A stretch of DNA of 64,000 nucleotides from Amycolatopsis sp. WQ 127309 (GTDB lineage Bacteria; Actinomycetota; Actinomycetes; Mycobacteriales; Pseudonocardiaceae): NCBI RefSeq assembly GCF_023023025.1, contig NZ_CP095481.1:2604001-2668000 (forward strand), written 5' to 3'. Below, piece by piece: positions 16,187 to 25,719 of the stretch. A program made the translations under genes and the position numbers. Within the stretch, counting starts at the first letter, position 1. Each line of letters starts with the position of its first letter. A model generated the notes under the pieces. The model ran no database searches, had not been told where the DNA came from, and worked only from the letters and a program-made list of their open reading frames with translations.

Positions 16187-16951
16187 ATGACCCGCAGCCC
16201 GGTCCTCTACCTCAGCCACGGTGCGCCGCCGCTCGCCGACGACGCCACGTGGACCCGTCAGCTCGCCGGCTGGTCCGCCGGCCTGCCGAAACCCACCGCG
16301 ATCCTGGTCGTCTCGGCGCACTGGGAAGAAGCGCCGCTGACCCTCTCGGCCACGACGACCGTGCCGCTGGTCTACGACTTCTGGGGCTTCCCGGACCGCT
16401 ACTACCAGGTGAAGTACGCGTCGCCCGGCGCGCCGGAGCTCGCGGCGAAGGTGAAGAAGCTGCTTCGCGCGACCGAGACGCCGGTCCACGACGCGCCCGA
16501 CCGCGGCCTCGACCACGGCGCCTACGTGCCGCTCGTCGAGATGTACCCGGACGCCGACATCCCGGTGCTGCAGGTTTCGATGCCGTCGCTGGACCCGCAG
16601 GAGCTCTACGACCTCGGCCGCAAGCTGACGCCGTTGCGCGACGAAGGCGTGCTGATCATCGGCAGCGGCTTCTTCACGCACAACCTGAGCGGCATGGCCC
16701 GCTCGACCGACGGGACGCCGCCGGCCTGGTCGGCCGAGTTCGACCACTGGGGCGACGAGGTGCTGCGCAGCGGCGACGTCGACACGCTGCTCGACTTCCG
16801 GCACAAGGCGCCCGCGGCGGCTCTCGCGCACCCGCGGATCGAGCACTTCGCACCGCTGTTCGTCTCGCTCGGCGCCAGTTCCGCCGAAGGGCGCACGGTC
16901 ATCGACGGGTTCTGGCACGGCCTGGCGAAGCGGTCTCTCCAGTTCTCCTGA
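16187..16951 (+). CDS. Class III extradiol (DODA/LigB-type) ring-cleavage dioxygenase
   Basis: 254 residues. Signature His residues are in YLSHGAPP, LVVSAHWEE, DRGLDHGAYVPL and GFFTHNLSG, which form the metal site of the 4,5-DOPA dioxygenase family (YgiD-like). Such enzymes cleave catecholic rings using Fe(II) or Zn(II) in the cytosol; the natural substrate is not clear. ATG 16187 follows TGGAG. Regulation by an upstream TTGAA/TTCAA operator and neighbouring MarR genes suggests an aromatic or quinone stress response. It is convergent with the repeat protein and shares a strong hairpin with it. Confidence 0.85.
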   Translation: MTRSPVLYLSHGAPPLADDATWTRQLAGWSAGLPKPTAILVVSAHWEEAPLTLSATTTVPLVYDFWGFPDRYYQVKYASPGAPELAAKVKKLLRATETPVHDAPDRGLDHGAYVPLVEMYPDADIPVLQVSMPSLDPQELYDLGRKLTPLRDEGVLIIGSGFFTHNLSGMARSTDGTPPAWSAEFDHWGDEVLRSGDVDTLLDFRHKAPAAALAHPRIEHFAPLFVSLGASSAEGRTVIDGFWHGLAKRSLQFS

Positions 16952-16964
16952 CCCGGGACGCGAA

Positions 16965-17000
16965 CGAGCCCCAGGAGCCGGCGCTGGCTCCTGGGGCTCG
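16965..17000. terminator. Bidirectional hairpin terminator
   Basis: CGAGCCCCAGGAGCC (16965-16979) and GGCTCCTGGGGCTCG (16986-17000) form a perfect 15-bp stem with a 6-nt loop between two convergent genes. Confidence 0.88.
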
Positions 17001-17050
17001 TCGTCTCCAGGGAGGGAGAGTCTATTCAGTTGATGCAGGTAGTGCAGGTA

Positions 17051-20000
17051 CTACTTGCGCTTGACGAAACCCAGCAGCTTCGAGAGGAAGCTGGTGGAGT
17101 CCAGGCCCGACATGGCCGGGACCTGCGCGGCCGGGGCCGCACCGTCGAGCACGGGCAGCTTCGCGTTGACCGGCAGCGCGGCCGGCGCGGCCGGCAGCGT
17201 CGTCGGGGCGGCGGGCAGCTGCGGGTTCACCGGCAGGGCCGGGGTCACCGGGAGCGCGACGGGCAGCGTCGGGACGCCGCCACCCAGGGCCGGGACGGCC
17301 GGGAGGGTGGGCAGCAGGCCGCCGCCGAGGGCCGGGACGTGCACCGGCAGGCCACCGGTCGGCAGGTCCGCACGCTCGGTGCCGTGCCCGGGCAGGGCAC
17401 CGCCCAGCGCCGACAGGCTGCTCAGGCCGGGGAGGCCACCCGCGGTGGGCAGGCCCGGGGTCGGCAGGTGGGGCAGCCCGGACATCGGGCCGCTCACCGG
17501 CACGTCGGCGCGCTGGGTCGGGATGGCCGTCGGCAGCGCGGGCAGGCCCTGGGTGGGCAGCCCGGCGGTCGGCAGGCCACTGACCAGACCGGTCAGCGAC
17601 GGCAGCTCGCCGGCGCCCAGCTCCGAACCCTCGACCGGGTTCGAGATGGCGTCGGCCGCGTCCGCGTCGTCACCGTCGATGCTGGTCATGTCGGTCGCGT
17701 CGGCGGTCGCGTTGCCGATCAGCTCCAGGGGAACCCCGAAGATCTGCACCGGCACCACGGCGTCGTGGTAGAAGTCGAAGCCCGACAGGCTCGACCCGTA
17801 ACCATCGGTGACCGGCTCGCCGCCGTTCTCCGTGGTCAGCGAGTTGTCGCCGATGGCGTGCGCAACGCCACCCACGGCCACGCTGTCGCCGAACACCTGG
17901 GGGATCGCCGTCACCGGGATGTCCAGGATGTCGCCCGCGATCGCACCTTCGACACCGGAGGTGGTGTCGTCGCCCGCGTTGGTCACGGTGGTGGTGTTCA
18001 TGCCGTCGCCGCTGGAGACCCCGGCCGCGCTCACCGCGTCGCCGAAGATCTGCACGACCGGCAGCGCGTCCGCACCGACGATGTCGCCGGCGATCGCGCC
18101 GCGGTCACCGTTGGTCGTGGCGTCGCCGCCCGCGGTGGACACGGTGTCGTTCGTGCCGGTGCCGTGGCCGAGGGCCGCACCCGCGACGCCGTCGCTGAAC
18201 AGCTGCGCGGCACCCGCGACCGGGGCCTTGACGATGTTGCCGGCGATCGCGCCGTCCTGCCCGTCGGTGAGGGCGTCGCCACCCGCCGACGAGTCGGTGA
18301 TGTTGTCGTTCTCACCGGTGCCGATGCCGCCGAGGGCGGCACCCGAGCCGGCGGCCAGCACCGGCAGGGAGACCGGGGCCTCGACGATGTTGCCGGCGCC
18401 CGCACCCGCGGGGCCGTTCGCCGTGACGTCGCCGCCCGCGTTGGACGTCGTGTCGGTCGAGCCCTTGCCGTGGCCCTGGCCGATGAAGGCGCCACCGATG
18501 TTGGCGACCTGCACCGGGAGCGACGCCGGGACGGTGCCCAGGTTGGAGCTCAGGAAGCCGTTGTCGTCCTTGGTGCTGCCACCGCCGCCGCCGGAGACGA
18601 CCTTGGTCTCCTCCGCCGAGCCGGAGCCCTGGCCGATGAACGAGCCGCCGATGCCGAAGACCTCGGCGGGGACGGCGACCGGCACCTGGACGACGTTGCC
18701 CGAGCCGGACGAGTCGTTGCCCTGCGAGCCGTCGTACGCCCCGGCGGTGACCGTCTTGTCCTCGGTGGACTGGCCGGTCGCGTTGCCGATGTGGCTGGCG
18801 CCGATGCCGTAGACCTCGGGCGCGCCCGCGGTCTGGGTGTTGACGATGTTGCCGCCGAGGAAGCCGTCGTTGCCGCGGGTGTAGGACCCGTTGCCCGCGT
18901 TGGCGTCGGTGGTGTTGTCGTGGCTGGCGTGCGAGTTGCCGATGTACGTGCCACCGATGCCGAACGCCTCGACCGGGAGCGCGACCGACGGGTTCAGGAC
19001 GTTGCCGCCCGCCGCCGAGCCGTCGCCGGCCGTCTTGACGAAGCCACCCGAGTCGACAGTGCTGGAGGAGCTGCCGCCCTGGGTCCCTTCACCGTCGCGA
19101 CCCGCGGTCGCGTTGCCGGTGGCCGCGTTGCCGATCCACGACGCCGCGACACCCGCCACGTTGGCGACCGGGGAGAGCGACACCGCGCCCGCGTTGCCGT
19201 CGAGGAACGAGTCGTTGCCGCTCGTCTCTTCGTAGGTCGGGATGCCCAGCGAGCCTTCGCGGGTGTCCCCGGCCTTGGCGTCGGCGGAGGAGTTCGACAG
19301 CGTGTCCGCGTCCGAGCCCCACACGCCACCGGCGTTGCCGTTGAACTTGACCGGCAGGGCGATCGGCGCACCGATGATGTTGCCCGAGCCCGAGCCACCG
19401 TCACCGGCGGACTTGATGGAGCCACCCGAGGTGGCGTCGCTGTCGGCGTCGTACTGGCTGTACGCGTTGCCGAGGAGGTAGGACACGGCGTTGCCGGTCA
19501 CCTGGACCGGGGTGGCGAACTGGCCGGCCACCACGTTGCCGGACAGGCCGGAGCCGGTGCCGTCGGTGTCGATGTCGCCGGTCTCGGTGGTGCTCTGGCT
19601 GGCCGAGCCGCCGTGCACCGCGCCACTGCCGCCCGCCACGCCGCCGGAGTTGCCGGCGATCTGGACCGGGAGCGCCCAGTCGAGGACGACGGCGTTGCCG
19701 GCGAGGCCGGACTTGGAGCCGTCGGTCGCGACGTCCTGGTTGTGGTTCCAGGTCTGCGAGTGGTCCGTGCCGTCGACCTGCGCGTCGCCGATGACGCCGA
19801 CCGCGTTGTCCACGATCTGGATCGGCACGACGATGTCGCCGGCGACCTTGTTGCCCTTGAGGTTGCGGTGACCCGGGGTGAAGGCGCCCGCGCCGTCAGC
19901 CTTGGTGGCACCGCCGAGGGTGCTCTGGCTGATCGGGCTCGCTTCGTCGAGCTGCTTGACCGCTTCGTTCGCGGCCTTGGTGGCCGGCTTGGTGCTCAGC

Positions 20001-20212
20001 TCCGTCTGCCCGGCGGGCAGGTCCAGCTGGCCGAACGGGGTGCCGACCGCGTTGTTGGCTTCCGAGATCGGAGCCGTCACGTTCAGGTCGAGCGGGGAGG
20101 CCGGGGAGTCGGGGTTGACGTTCTCGTCAGCCGAGGCGATGCCGGTGCCCAGCATCAGCAAACCACCCGTGACCAGCGCGGTCTGGAGGCCGCGCTTTGC
20201 CCACGTCTGCAT
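17051..20212 (-). CDS. Large secreted protein with ~14 chaplin-like repeats
   Basis: 1053 residues from ATG 20212, which follows AAAGGAG closely; a 45-codon upstream extension is rejected. The signal peptide ends GIASA near residue 28. From about residue 119 to 834, roughly 14 repeats of ~50 residues follow the pattern GN(V/I)V..PV..P(V/A)...G...G..IGN. Acidic, Gly/Ser/Thr/Asn-rich spacers separate them. The core resembles the chaplin domain of Streptomyces but lacks its Cys. A Leu/Pro-rich segment with GLPT motifs follows, and the end is LSKLLGFVKRK without a membrane anchor. I infer an amyloid-like or beta-rich surface layer protein; there is no enzymatic motif. Confidence 0.75.
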   Translation of the reverse strand: MQTWAKRGLQTALVTGGLLMLGTGIASADENVNPDSPASPLDLNVTAPISEANNAVGTPFGQLDLPAGQTELSTKPATKAANEAVKQLDEASPISQSTLGGATKADGAGAFTPGHRNLKGNKVAGDIVVPIQIVDNAVGVIGDAQVDGTDHSQTWNHNQDVATDGSKSGLAGNAVVLDWALPVQIAGNSGGVAGGSGAVHGGSASQSTTETGDIDTDGTGSGLSGNVVAGQFATPVQVTGNAVSYLLGNAYSQYDADSDATSGGSIKSAGDGGSGSGNIIGAPIALPVKFNGNAGGVWGSDADTLSNSSADAKAGDTREGSLGIPTYEETSGNDSFLDGNAGAVSLSPVANVAGVAASWIGNAATGNATAGRDGEGTQGGSSSSTVDSGGFVKTAGDGSAAGGNVLNPSVALPVEAFGIGGTYIGNSHASHDNTTDANAGNGSYTRGNDGFLGGNIVNTQTAGAPEVYGIGASHIGNATGQSTEDKTVTAGAYDGSQGNDSSGSGNVVQVPVAVPAEVFGIGGSFIGQGSGSAEETKVVSGGGGGSTKDDNGFLSSNLGTVPASLPVQVANIGGAFIGQGHGKGSTDTTSNAGGDVTANGPAGAGAGNIVEAPVSLPVLAAGSGAALGGIGTGENDNITDSSAGGDALTDGQDGAIAGNIVKAPVAGAAQLFSDGVAGAALGHGTGTNDTVSTAGGDATTNGDRGAIAGDIVGADALPVVQIFGDAVSAAGVSSGDGMNTTTVTNAGDDTTSGVEGAIAGDILDIPVTAIPQVFGDSVAVGGVAHAIGDNSLTTENGGEPVTDGYGSSLSGFDFYHDAVVPVQIFGVPLELIGNATADATDMTSIDGDDADAADAISNPVEGSELGAGELPSLTGLVSGLPTAGLPTQGLPALPTAIPTQRADVPVSGPMSGLPHLPTPGLPTAGGLPGLSSLSALGGALPGHGTERADLPTGGLPVHVPALGGGLLPTLPAVPALGGGVPTLPVALPVTPALPVNPQLPAAPTTLPAAPAALPVNAKLPVLDGAAPAAQVPAMSGLDSTSFLSKLLGFVKRK
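17711..19858 (-). repeat. Array of ~14 degenerate ~150-bp coding repeats
   Basis: Each unit encodes a chaplin-like hydrophobic beta segment plus a polar spacer. Repeat cores lie near residues 119, 169, 223, 276, 334, 401, 452, 504, 554, 606, 657, 707, 758 and 808. Units differ in sequence, so the array is old rather than freshly duplicated. Confidence 0.75.
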
Positions 20213-20421
20213 GGGGTGTTTCTCCTTTATTTCGGGTTCCCTTACGGGCTTATGGGGGTGCGCTCGTCGAATTCGAAATGGAGTCCGAGCCGCACCGGGA
20301 GGGGAAGGAACTTCTTGCGGGCGCAACAAAGCGCACCGCCGTGCCACGGGACTAGTGCGGACGCTGCGCCGTCAGATGAAGACGGACTTGGGCGCGTCAG
20401 CTACCCGTGGAGGGAGGTGTT

Positions 20422-21351
20422 TCAGTCAGGAGTGACACCGGGCTGCGTGCCCGGGGTGCGCGGCGTGTGCCGCAGGCCGCCGCGGTAAGCGCTGGCGGCG
20501 GCATCGCTGACGGCCGAGGAGACCCACGAGGGGACGCCGAAGTTCAAGCCGTCGAGGTGACCACCGGGGGCAGAGCTGCCACCCGGGGCGGTGGGAACAG
20601 ACGGTGCGGCCGGAAGCTGCACCGGGACCAGCGGCGACGACGGCAGATCACGGTGCGAGTCGCGGGACTCGCCCGCGGCACCGGTGACGTCGTTCTGCTG
20701 GACACCCGTCGGCATCGCGAGCGCTGCTCGCAACACGGCGGGGAGCTGGACGGCCGAGACGGCGACCGAGTCCGTGGCCTGACCGATTTCCTCGGTCACC
20801 GGCCCCTGCGGCTCGACCGGGGCGAGGCCCGGGAGCTGGGGGAGCGGAACCAGGTTGCCCTGGCCGGCGGGGTCGAGCAGCTGCAGCACATCGTGCGCCG
20901 GCTCGGGGGTGAAGGTCTGTTCGAGGACCTCGCGGGTGTCCTGCGGCTTGCGGGCGATGTGCTCGACCGCGCCCAGGGTGCGGTGCGCCGGGCTGACCAC
21001 GGCGTCCTCGGCCAGGTCCGAGACCGAGTCGCTGACGCGCTCGGAGACCTCGTGCTCGAGGGTGCGGGCGCACGGCTTGCTCCACGCCGTGGCGTCCTGG
21101 TGGCAGCTCGAAGCCGAGACGTCGGTCGCCGCGTTCGTCGCGCCTTCGTTCACGTCACCGAGGCTGCCGGTGGCGGCCTCGGCGATCGGGGCGGTGCCCA
21201 CCTCGACGGTGTCGGCGGACGCGGTGCCGCCGGAGACGAGCCACGCGGCGGCGGTGCCGGCGACGGCGCCACCGAGGACGAGCAGCGCACGCGACACGAG
21301 ACGGCGCGAGCGCTTGGCGCCCTGCCCCTCGTTCGTCGCGATGTTCGCCAC
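20422..21351 (-). CDS. Secreted protein of unknown function, Pro-rich C-terminus
   Basis: 309 residues. A twin basic N-terminus (KRSRRLVSR) and hydrophobic core end in GGTASADT near residue 47, giving a signal peptide. The mature part has a single Cys pair (SSCHQDATAWSKPCA) that could form a disulfide. An acidic helical region and Pro/Leu/Val-rich stretches such as PLPQLPGLAPVEP follow. No catalytic motif or repeat is recognised. It lies upstream of and in the same orientation as the repeat protein, with a 209-bp gap. The two may function together at the cell surface, but they are probably transcribed separately. Confidence 0.65.
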   Translation of the reverse strand: MANIATNEGQGAKRSRRLVSRALLVLGGAVAGTAAAWLVSGGTASADTVEVGTAPIAEAATGSLGDVNEGATNAATDVSASSCHQDATAWSKPCARTLEHEVSERVSDSVSDLAEDAVVSPAHRTLGAVEHIARKPQDTREVLEQTFTPEPAHDVLQLLDPAGQGNLVPLPQLPGLAPVEPQGPVTEEIGQATDSVAVSAVQLPAVLRAALAMPTGVQQNDVTGAAGESRDSHRDLPSSPLVPVQLPAAPSVPTAPGGSSAPGGHLDGLNFGVPSWVSSAVSDAAASAYRGGLRHTPRTPGTQPGVTPD

Positions 21352-21551
21352 TCGTTGTCTCCTGACGCACTCGACCCGTTGCTACATAACGTTGCGGTAG
21401 CGACCTAACCAAACACCCGGCGTGACGCGCACCCTCGAAACGACTTGATGCCCCCATCGTGTGAAGAACACACGGTGTATTTCGTTCTGACGATCAGTGA
21501 TCACAGCTGGCAGTCCGGCGAATCGGACGTCTCAGCCAGTACGGTGTGGCG

Positions 21552-22811
21552 GTGAGCCACGCGCGAGGAGAAGACCCGTTCCTGCCGGAGCACGAGGACA
21601 TCACGGGACTGATCCCCCGGGGGCTGCGCATCAGCGCCGCGCTCGCGTGGCGGTTCATCGTGATCGTCGCCGCGCTGTACGCGGTGGTGTGGGTGATCGG
21701 CTACCTCTCGGTGGTCGTCATCCCGCTGTCCATCGCCCTCTTGGTTTCCGCTCTGCTGGCACCGGCGGTGCAGAAGCTGGTGGCGTTGAAGTTCCCCCGC
21801 GGGCTGGCGACCGCGATCGTGGTGATCGCCGGGCTGGCCGTGCTGGGCGGGCTGCTGACGTTCGTCATCACGCAGTTCTCCTCCGGCCTGCCCCAGCTGC
21901 AGCAACAGCTGAACGCGAGCCTCGACCAGATCAAGAACTGGCTGCTCAACGGCCCGCCGCACCTGCGGCAGGAGCAGATCCAGGACTTCATCAACCAGGC
22001 GATCGGCTTCATCCAGAACAACCAGGCGTCCATCACCACGACGGCGCTGACCACGGCGAGCACCGTCGGCGAGATCCTCACCGGCTTCCTGCTGACGCTG
22101 TTCATCACGATCTTCTTCCTCAGCGGCGGCGACGGCATCTGGACGTTCCTGGTCCGCGTCGTGCCGGGCCGGGTCCGCAACCGGGTCGACGTCGCCGGGC
22201 GCCGCGGGTTCGCCTCGCTGGTCAGCTACGTCCGCGCGACGGCCGCGGTCGCCGTCGTCGACGCGGTCGGCATCGGCGTCGGCCTGTGGATCATGGGTGT
22301 GCCGCTGGTGATCCCGCTGGCGACGCTGGTCTTCATCGGCGCGTTCATCCCGATCATCGGCGCCGTGCTGACCGGTGGCGTCGCCGTGCTGATCGCGCTG
22401 GTGACTAACGGCCCCATCGGCGCGGTCATCGTGCTCGGCATCGTCATCGGCGTGATGCAGCTGGAGAGCCACATCCTGCAGCCGCTGCTGCTCGGGCGGG
22501 CGGTGAAGCTGCACCCGCTGGCCGTGGTCCTGGCCATCACCGCCGGCTTGGTCGCGGGCGGGATCGCCGGCGCGCTGCTGGCCGTGCCGCTGCTGGCCGT
22601 GCTGAACGCCGGCGTCCGGTCGCTGCTGCACGAGCGGAACCCGGACCCGGCCGAGGTCGACGTCCTCAAGGACCAGGCCGCGCAGCCGAACGACGCCGAA
22701 CCCGGCACCCCCGACGCGGAGGTGCCGACGATCGGTGAGGACGACGAAGAAGACGAAGAGAAGAACGCCCGCGCGGCGACGGCCGTGAACAAGGACGACA
22801 AGAAGGAATGA
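21552..22811 (+). CDS. AI-2E family (PerM/YdiK) membrane permease
   Basis: 419 residues. About eight hydrophobic segments are grouped as in the family: a first pair near residues 30-85, the central soluble region with LPQLQQQLNASLDQIKNWL, and the C-terminal bundle with FIPIIGAVLTGG and QLESHILQPLLLGRAV, the most conserved motifs. An acidic cytoplasmic tail (GEDDEEDEEKN) ends the protein. Members export or exchange small molecules or ions; the substrate is unknown here. GTG 21552 is preferred over 21546 because TACGGT (21540-21545) lies exactly 6 nt upstream, as at other leaderless starts in this window. Its stop overlaps the histidine kinase start (ATGA). Confidence 0.85.
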   Translation: MSHARGEDPFLPEHEDITGLIPRGLRISAALAWRFIVIVAALYAVVWVIGYLSVVVIPLSIALLVSALLAPAVQKLVALKFPRGLATAIVVIAGLAVLGGLLTFVITQFSSGLPQLQQQLNASLDQIKNWLLNGPPHLRQEQIQDFINQAIGFIQNNQASITTTALTTASTVGEILTGFLLTLFITIFFLSGGDGIWTFLVRVVPGRVRNRVDVAGRRGFASLVSYVRATAAVAVVDAVGIGVGLWIMGVPLVIPLATLVFIGAFIPIIGAVLTGGVAVLIALVTNGPIGAVIVLGIVIGVMQLESHILQPLLLGRAVKLHPLAVVLAITAGLVAGGIAGALLAVPLLAVLNAGVRSLLHERNPDPAEVDVLKDQAAQPNDAEPGTPDAEVPTIGEDDEEDEEKNARAATAVNKDDKKE

Positions 22812-23944
22812 CCACCGCGCGGACGCCGGACCCGATCACGCCGCTGTGGCGCGGCGTGAACGCGTTCCGCGTGCTCACCTGGGCGTTCGCCTGCGGCACG
22901 GTCGTCGTGCAGCACGAGCAGTACCGGCGTGAGTGGCTGGCCTGGACGCTGCTGGGCGCGATGGCGGTCTGGTCGGTCGTGATCAGCGTGCTGTACCTGC
23001 GCGAGCGGACGCGGCCGCCGTGGCTGGTCGTCGCCGACGTCGTGGTCGGTACCGGGCTGCTGCTCACCTCGCCCTTCGTCCTGAGCGACGCGCAGTTCGC
23101 GCTGAACGTCCCGCTCATCACGACGGTGTGGGCGGCGGTGCCGCCGGTGGCCGCGGGCGCGCGGTTCGGCGCGGTCGGCGGCGTGCTCGCCGGCCTGGTC
23201 GTCGGGGTGGCGACCGGGCTCGCGCGCGAGAAGTTCGACCTCGACGTCGCGCGGGACGGCGTCCTGCTCGCCGCCGCCGGGCTGCTGGTCGGGATGGCCG
23301 CGACGCTGAGCCGGCAGGCCGCGACCCGCCTGGCGCAGGCGCTGCGGAAGGAAGCGGCGACCGCCGAACGCGAGCGGCTGGCCCGGTCGATCCACGACAG
23401 CGTGCTGCAGGTCCTCGCCCGCGTCCGCAAGCGCGGCAACGAGGTCGGCGGCGAGGCGGCCGAGCTGGCCCGGCTGGCGGGCGAGCAGGAGATCGCGCTG
23501 CGGTCGCTGGTGACGACGGAACCGCTGAAGCCGAGCGAGACCGGGACGACGAGCCTGCGCACGGCGTTGCAGCTGCTCGCGACGCCGTCGGTGCAGGTCT
23601 CGACCCCGGCGGACGACGTCGAGCTGCCCGCGCACGTCACGGACGAGCTCGTCGCCGTCACCAGGGAAGCGCTGGCCAACGTCGAGAAGCACGCGGGTGC
23701 GGACGCGCACGCGTGGGTGCTGCTGGAGGACCTCGGCACCGAGGTGGTGGTGAGCGTCCGCGACGACGGACCGGGCATTCCGGACGGCGTTCTCGAGCGA
23801 GCGGCCGCGAACGGGCACCTCGGCGTGGTGGAATCCATCCGGGGCCGGGTGCGCGACCTCGGCGGGAGCGCGGCCCTCGACACCGGTCCCGGCCGGGGCA
23901 CGGAGTGGGAGGTCAGGGTGCCGAGCACCAGGAGCGCGTCATGA
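22808..23944 (+). CDS. NarL-type sensor histidine kinase (MacS-like)
   Basis: 378 residues. About five membrane segments fill the first 170 residues with almost no extracellular loop. The HisKA_3 dimerisation helix has phospho-acceptor H196 in ARSIHDSVLQ. The ATPase domain shows N and G boxes (TREALANVEKHAGA, VRDDGPGIPDG and GPGRGTEW). It senses an envelope or membrane signal and phosphorylates the response regulator encoded next, whose start overlaps by 4 bp. Coupling to the permease upstream suggests a sensor-transporter unit. The layout matches actinobacterial MacS. Confidence 0.87.
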   Translation: MTTARTPDPITPLWRGVNAFRVLTWAFACGTVVVQHEQYRREWLAWTLLGAMAVWSVVISVLYLRERTRPPWLVVADVVVGTGLLLTSPFVLSDAQFALNVPLITTVWAAVPPVAAGARFGAVGGVLAGLVVGVATGLAREKFDLDVARDGVLLAAAGLLVGMAATLSRQAATRLAQALRKEAATAERERLARSIHDSVLQVLARVRKRGNEVGGEAAELARLAGEQEIALRSLVTTEPLKPSETGTTSLRTALQLLATPSVQVSTPADDVELPAHVTDELVAVTREALANVEKHAGADAHAWVLLEDLGTEVVVSVRDDGPGIPDGVLERAAANGHLGVVESIRGRVRDLGGSAALDTGPGRGTEWEVRVPSTRSAS

Positions 23945-24597
23945 GCGAACCACGGATTTCGGTGATGGTGGTCGACGACCACCCGATCTGGCGGGACGGG
24001 GTGGCCCGCGACCTCACCGAACACGGCTTCGACGTGCGGGCGACCGCCCCGGACGCCGACGCGGCGCTGCGGATCGCGCGGACCGTGCGGCCGGACGTCG
24101 TGCTGATGGACCTCAACCTCGGCACCACCTCCGGCGTCGACGCCACCCGCGAGATCACGGCGGCCCTGCCGTCGACGCGGGTGCTGGTGCTCTCGGCGAG
24201 CGGGGAGCACAAGGACGTCCTCGAGGCGGTGAAGGCCGGCGCGTCCGGTTACCTGGTGAAGTCGGCGTCCGCGGCCGAGCTGGTCGACGCCGTGCGCCGG
24301 ACCGCCGTCGGCGACCCGGTGTTCACCGCGGGCCTGGCCGGCCTGGTGCTCGGCGAGTACCGGCGGATGGCCGACGCCCCCGCCGAGGGGGCCGAGCCGC
24401 CGCGGCTGACCGAGCGCGAGACCGACGTCCTGCGCCTGGTCGCGAAGGGGCTCACCGCGCGCCAGATCGCCGAGCGGCTCGTGCTGTCGCACCGGACCGT
24501 CGAGAACCACGTGCAGTCGACGCTGCGGAAGCTGCAGCTGCACAACCGCGTCGAGCTGGCCCGGTACGCGATCGAGCACGGCCTCGACGAGGAGTAG
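23941..24597 (+). CDS. LuxR/NarL-type response regulator (MacR-like)
   Basis: 218 residues. The receiver domain carries acidic residues D12 and D13, phospho-acceptor D57 (VLMDLNLG) and the conserved Lys in GYLVKSAS. The C-terminal LuxR HTH reads LTERETDVLRLVAKGLTARQIAERL then SHRTVENHVQSTLRKL, split here. It is a DNA-binding activator or repressor paired with the upstream kinase. In Streptomyces, MacRS controls membrane and lipoprotein genes. The lipoprotein and DUF1707 genes next door are plausible targets (inference). Confidence 0.9.
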   Translation: MSEPRISVMVVDDHPIWRDGVARDLTEHGFDVRATAPDADAALRIARTVRPDVVLMDLNLGTTSGVDATREITAALPSTRVLVLSASGEHKDVLEAVKAGASGYLVKSASAAELVDAVRRTAVGDPVFTAGLAGLVLGEYRRMADAPAEGAEPPRLTERETDVLRLVAKGLTARQIAERLVLSHRTVENHVQSTLRKLQLHNRVELARYAIEHGLDEE

Positions 24598-24600
24598 TAG

Positions 24601-25671
24601 TCACGGCAGGACGGTGATGCCGCCCCAGTCGCCCGCGGGCAGCGCGGCCTTGCCCAGCCGCCAGGTCGGCTCGCCCGGGTGCCAGGCGGCGAGGACGCCG
24701 TCGGCAAGCACCAGATCACCCGAGTCACTCCAGTCCATTCCGCCGCCGTCGTTGAGGTGCTCGGTGACGAACGGCATCCCCGGCGCGTGTTCCCAGCTCA
24801 GCGAGTCCGGGCGGAGCAGCCAGATGTCACGCAGCTGCGTGTTGGTGGCCCGGTAGGAGTGGACGGCGAAGTCGGCGGCGAACAGAGCGCCTTCGCGGGA
24901 GGTCACCACCGTGGGCGCGGGCCCGATCGTCGGCCGGCTGAGCTTCTTGCGGCTGTTGTCGCGCAGGTCGACCAGGGTGAGATCGGTCAGGCCGTCGAGC
25001 AGCATCCGGTCCCCGGCGACGGCGAGGATGCGCGGCGCCTGCTGCACCGTGCGGCCGGTCGCCGGCTCGATGAGCGCGTCCGTCGACTCGGCGCCGTCGG
25101 CGTTGATGGTGATCAGGAGGCCGTACTTCGTCTCGGCGCGGACCTGGGTGTGGCAGCTGGCGGACTGGCCGTGGCCGACCTCGCCGCCGTCGAGCGTCAC
25201 GTGCTGGAGCCGGCAGCTGTCCGGCGCGTCCTGCCGGATCACCCACACGCTCGCGCCGTCGACGCCGGGCGCCACGGACCAGGCGCGGCCGAGCGACCGC
25301 GGCGGGCTCGCCGGGCCGGTGTAGACGAAGACGTCGAACAGGTCGTTGTCGTGGTGGGCGGTCAGGACGGCGGACTTCCCGACGCGCACGACGCTCATCC
25401 CGGCATCACCGCCGGGGTAACCGGGCGGAGTGCCCGCGGGCCCGCGGTCGGCGTCGAAGAGGGTCGGGCCGGTGGTGGGGAGCAGTGCGGTGACGCCGAT
25501 CCCGCCGGAGGCGGCCACGCCGTGGAGGCCCTCCGGCAGGGCAGCCGCGGAGGTCGGCGGCGCGCTGGTGGGCGCCGGAGCCGGCGGCGGGGCGGGCTCG
25601 TCGCCGGTGCACCCGGCCAGCACGAAGAGCGCCGCGCCGAGCGCGGCACCGCGAAGTACGGGTCCGTTCAG
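24601..25671 (-). CDS. Lipoprotein with probable beta-propeller-like domain
   Basis: About 356 residues. A lipobox FVLAGC follows a short hydrophobic signal, then a Pro/Ala/Ser/Thr linker, then a beta-rich domain with repeating strand-turn units (SVWVIRQDAPDSCRLQHV, GLLITINADGAEST, MLLDGLTDLTLVDLRDN). The start is uncertain: no ATG/GTG/TTG precedes the signal in a good position, and CTG at 25671 behind GATCGGGGGAAAACC is the best candidate. It is convergent with the response regulator (3 nt apart) and divergent from the DUF1707 gene. Function is unknown; the domain resembles ligand- or sugar-reading propellers only loosely. Confidence 0.6.
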   Translation of the reverse strand: MNGPVLRGAALGAALFVLAGCTGDEPAPPPAPAPTSAPPTSAAALPEGLHGVAASGGIGVTALLPTTGPTLFDADRGPAGTPPGYPGGDAGMSVVRVGKSAVLTAHHDNDLFDVFVYTGPASPPRSLGRAWSVAPGVDGASVWVIRQDAPDSCRLQHVTLDGGEVGHGQSASCHTQVRAETKYGLLITINADGAESTDALIEPATGRTVQQAPRILAVAGDRMLLDGLTDLTLVDLRDNSRKKLSRPTIGPAPTVVTSREGALFAADFAVHSYRATNTQLRDIWLLRPDSLSWEHAPGMPFVTEHLNDGGGMDWSDSGDLVLADGVLAAWHPGEPTWRLGKAALPAGDWGGITVLP

Positions 25672-25719
25672 GGTTTTCCCCCGATCTCCCTGGAGGAATC
25701 CGGTTCTACCATCGTGGAC

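Noticed and set aside
17030..20488. 1152-codon + strand frame opposite the repeat protein
   Set aside because: The minus-strand frame has a signal peptide, a clear ribosome-binding site and repeat structure; the + frame is its shadow.
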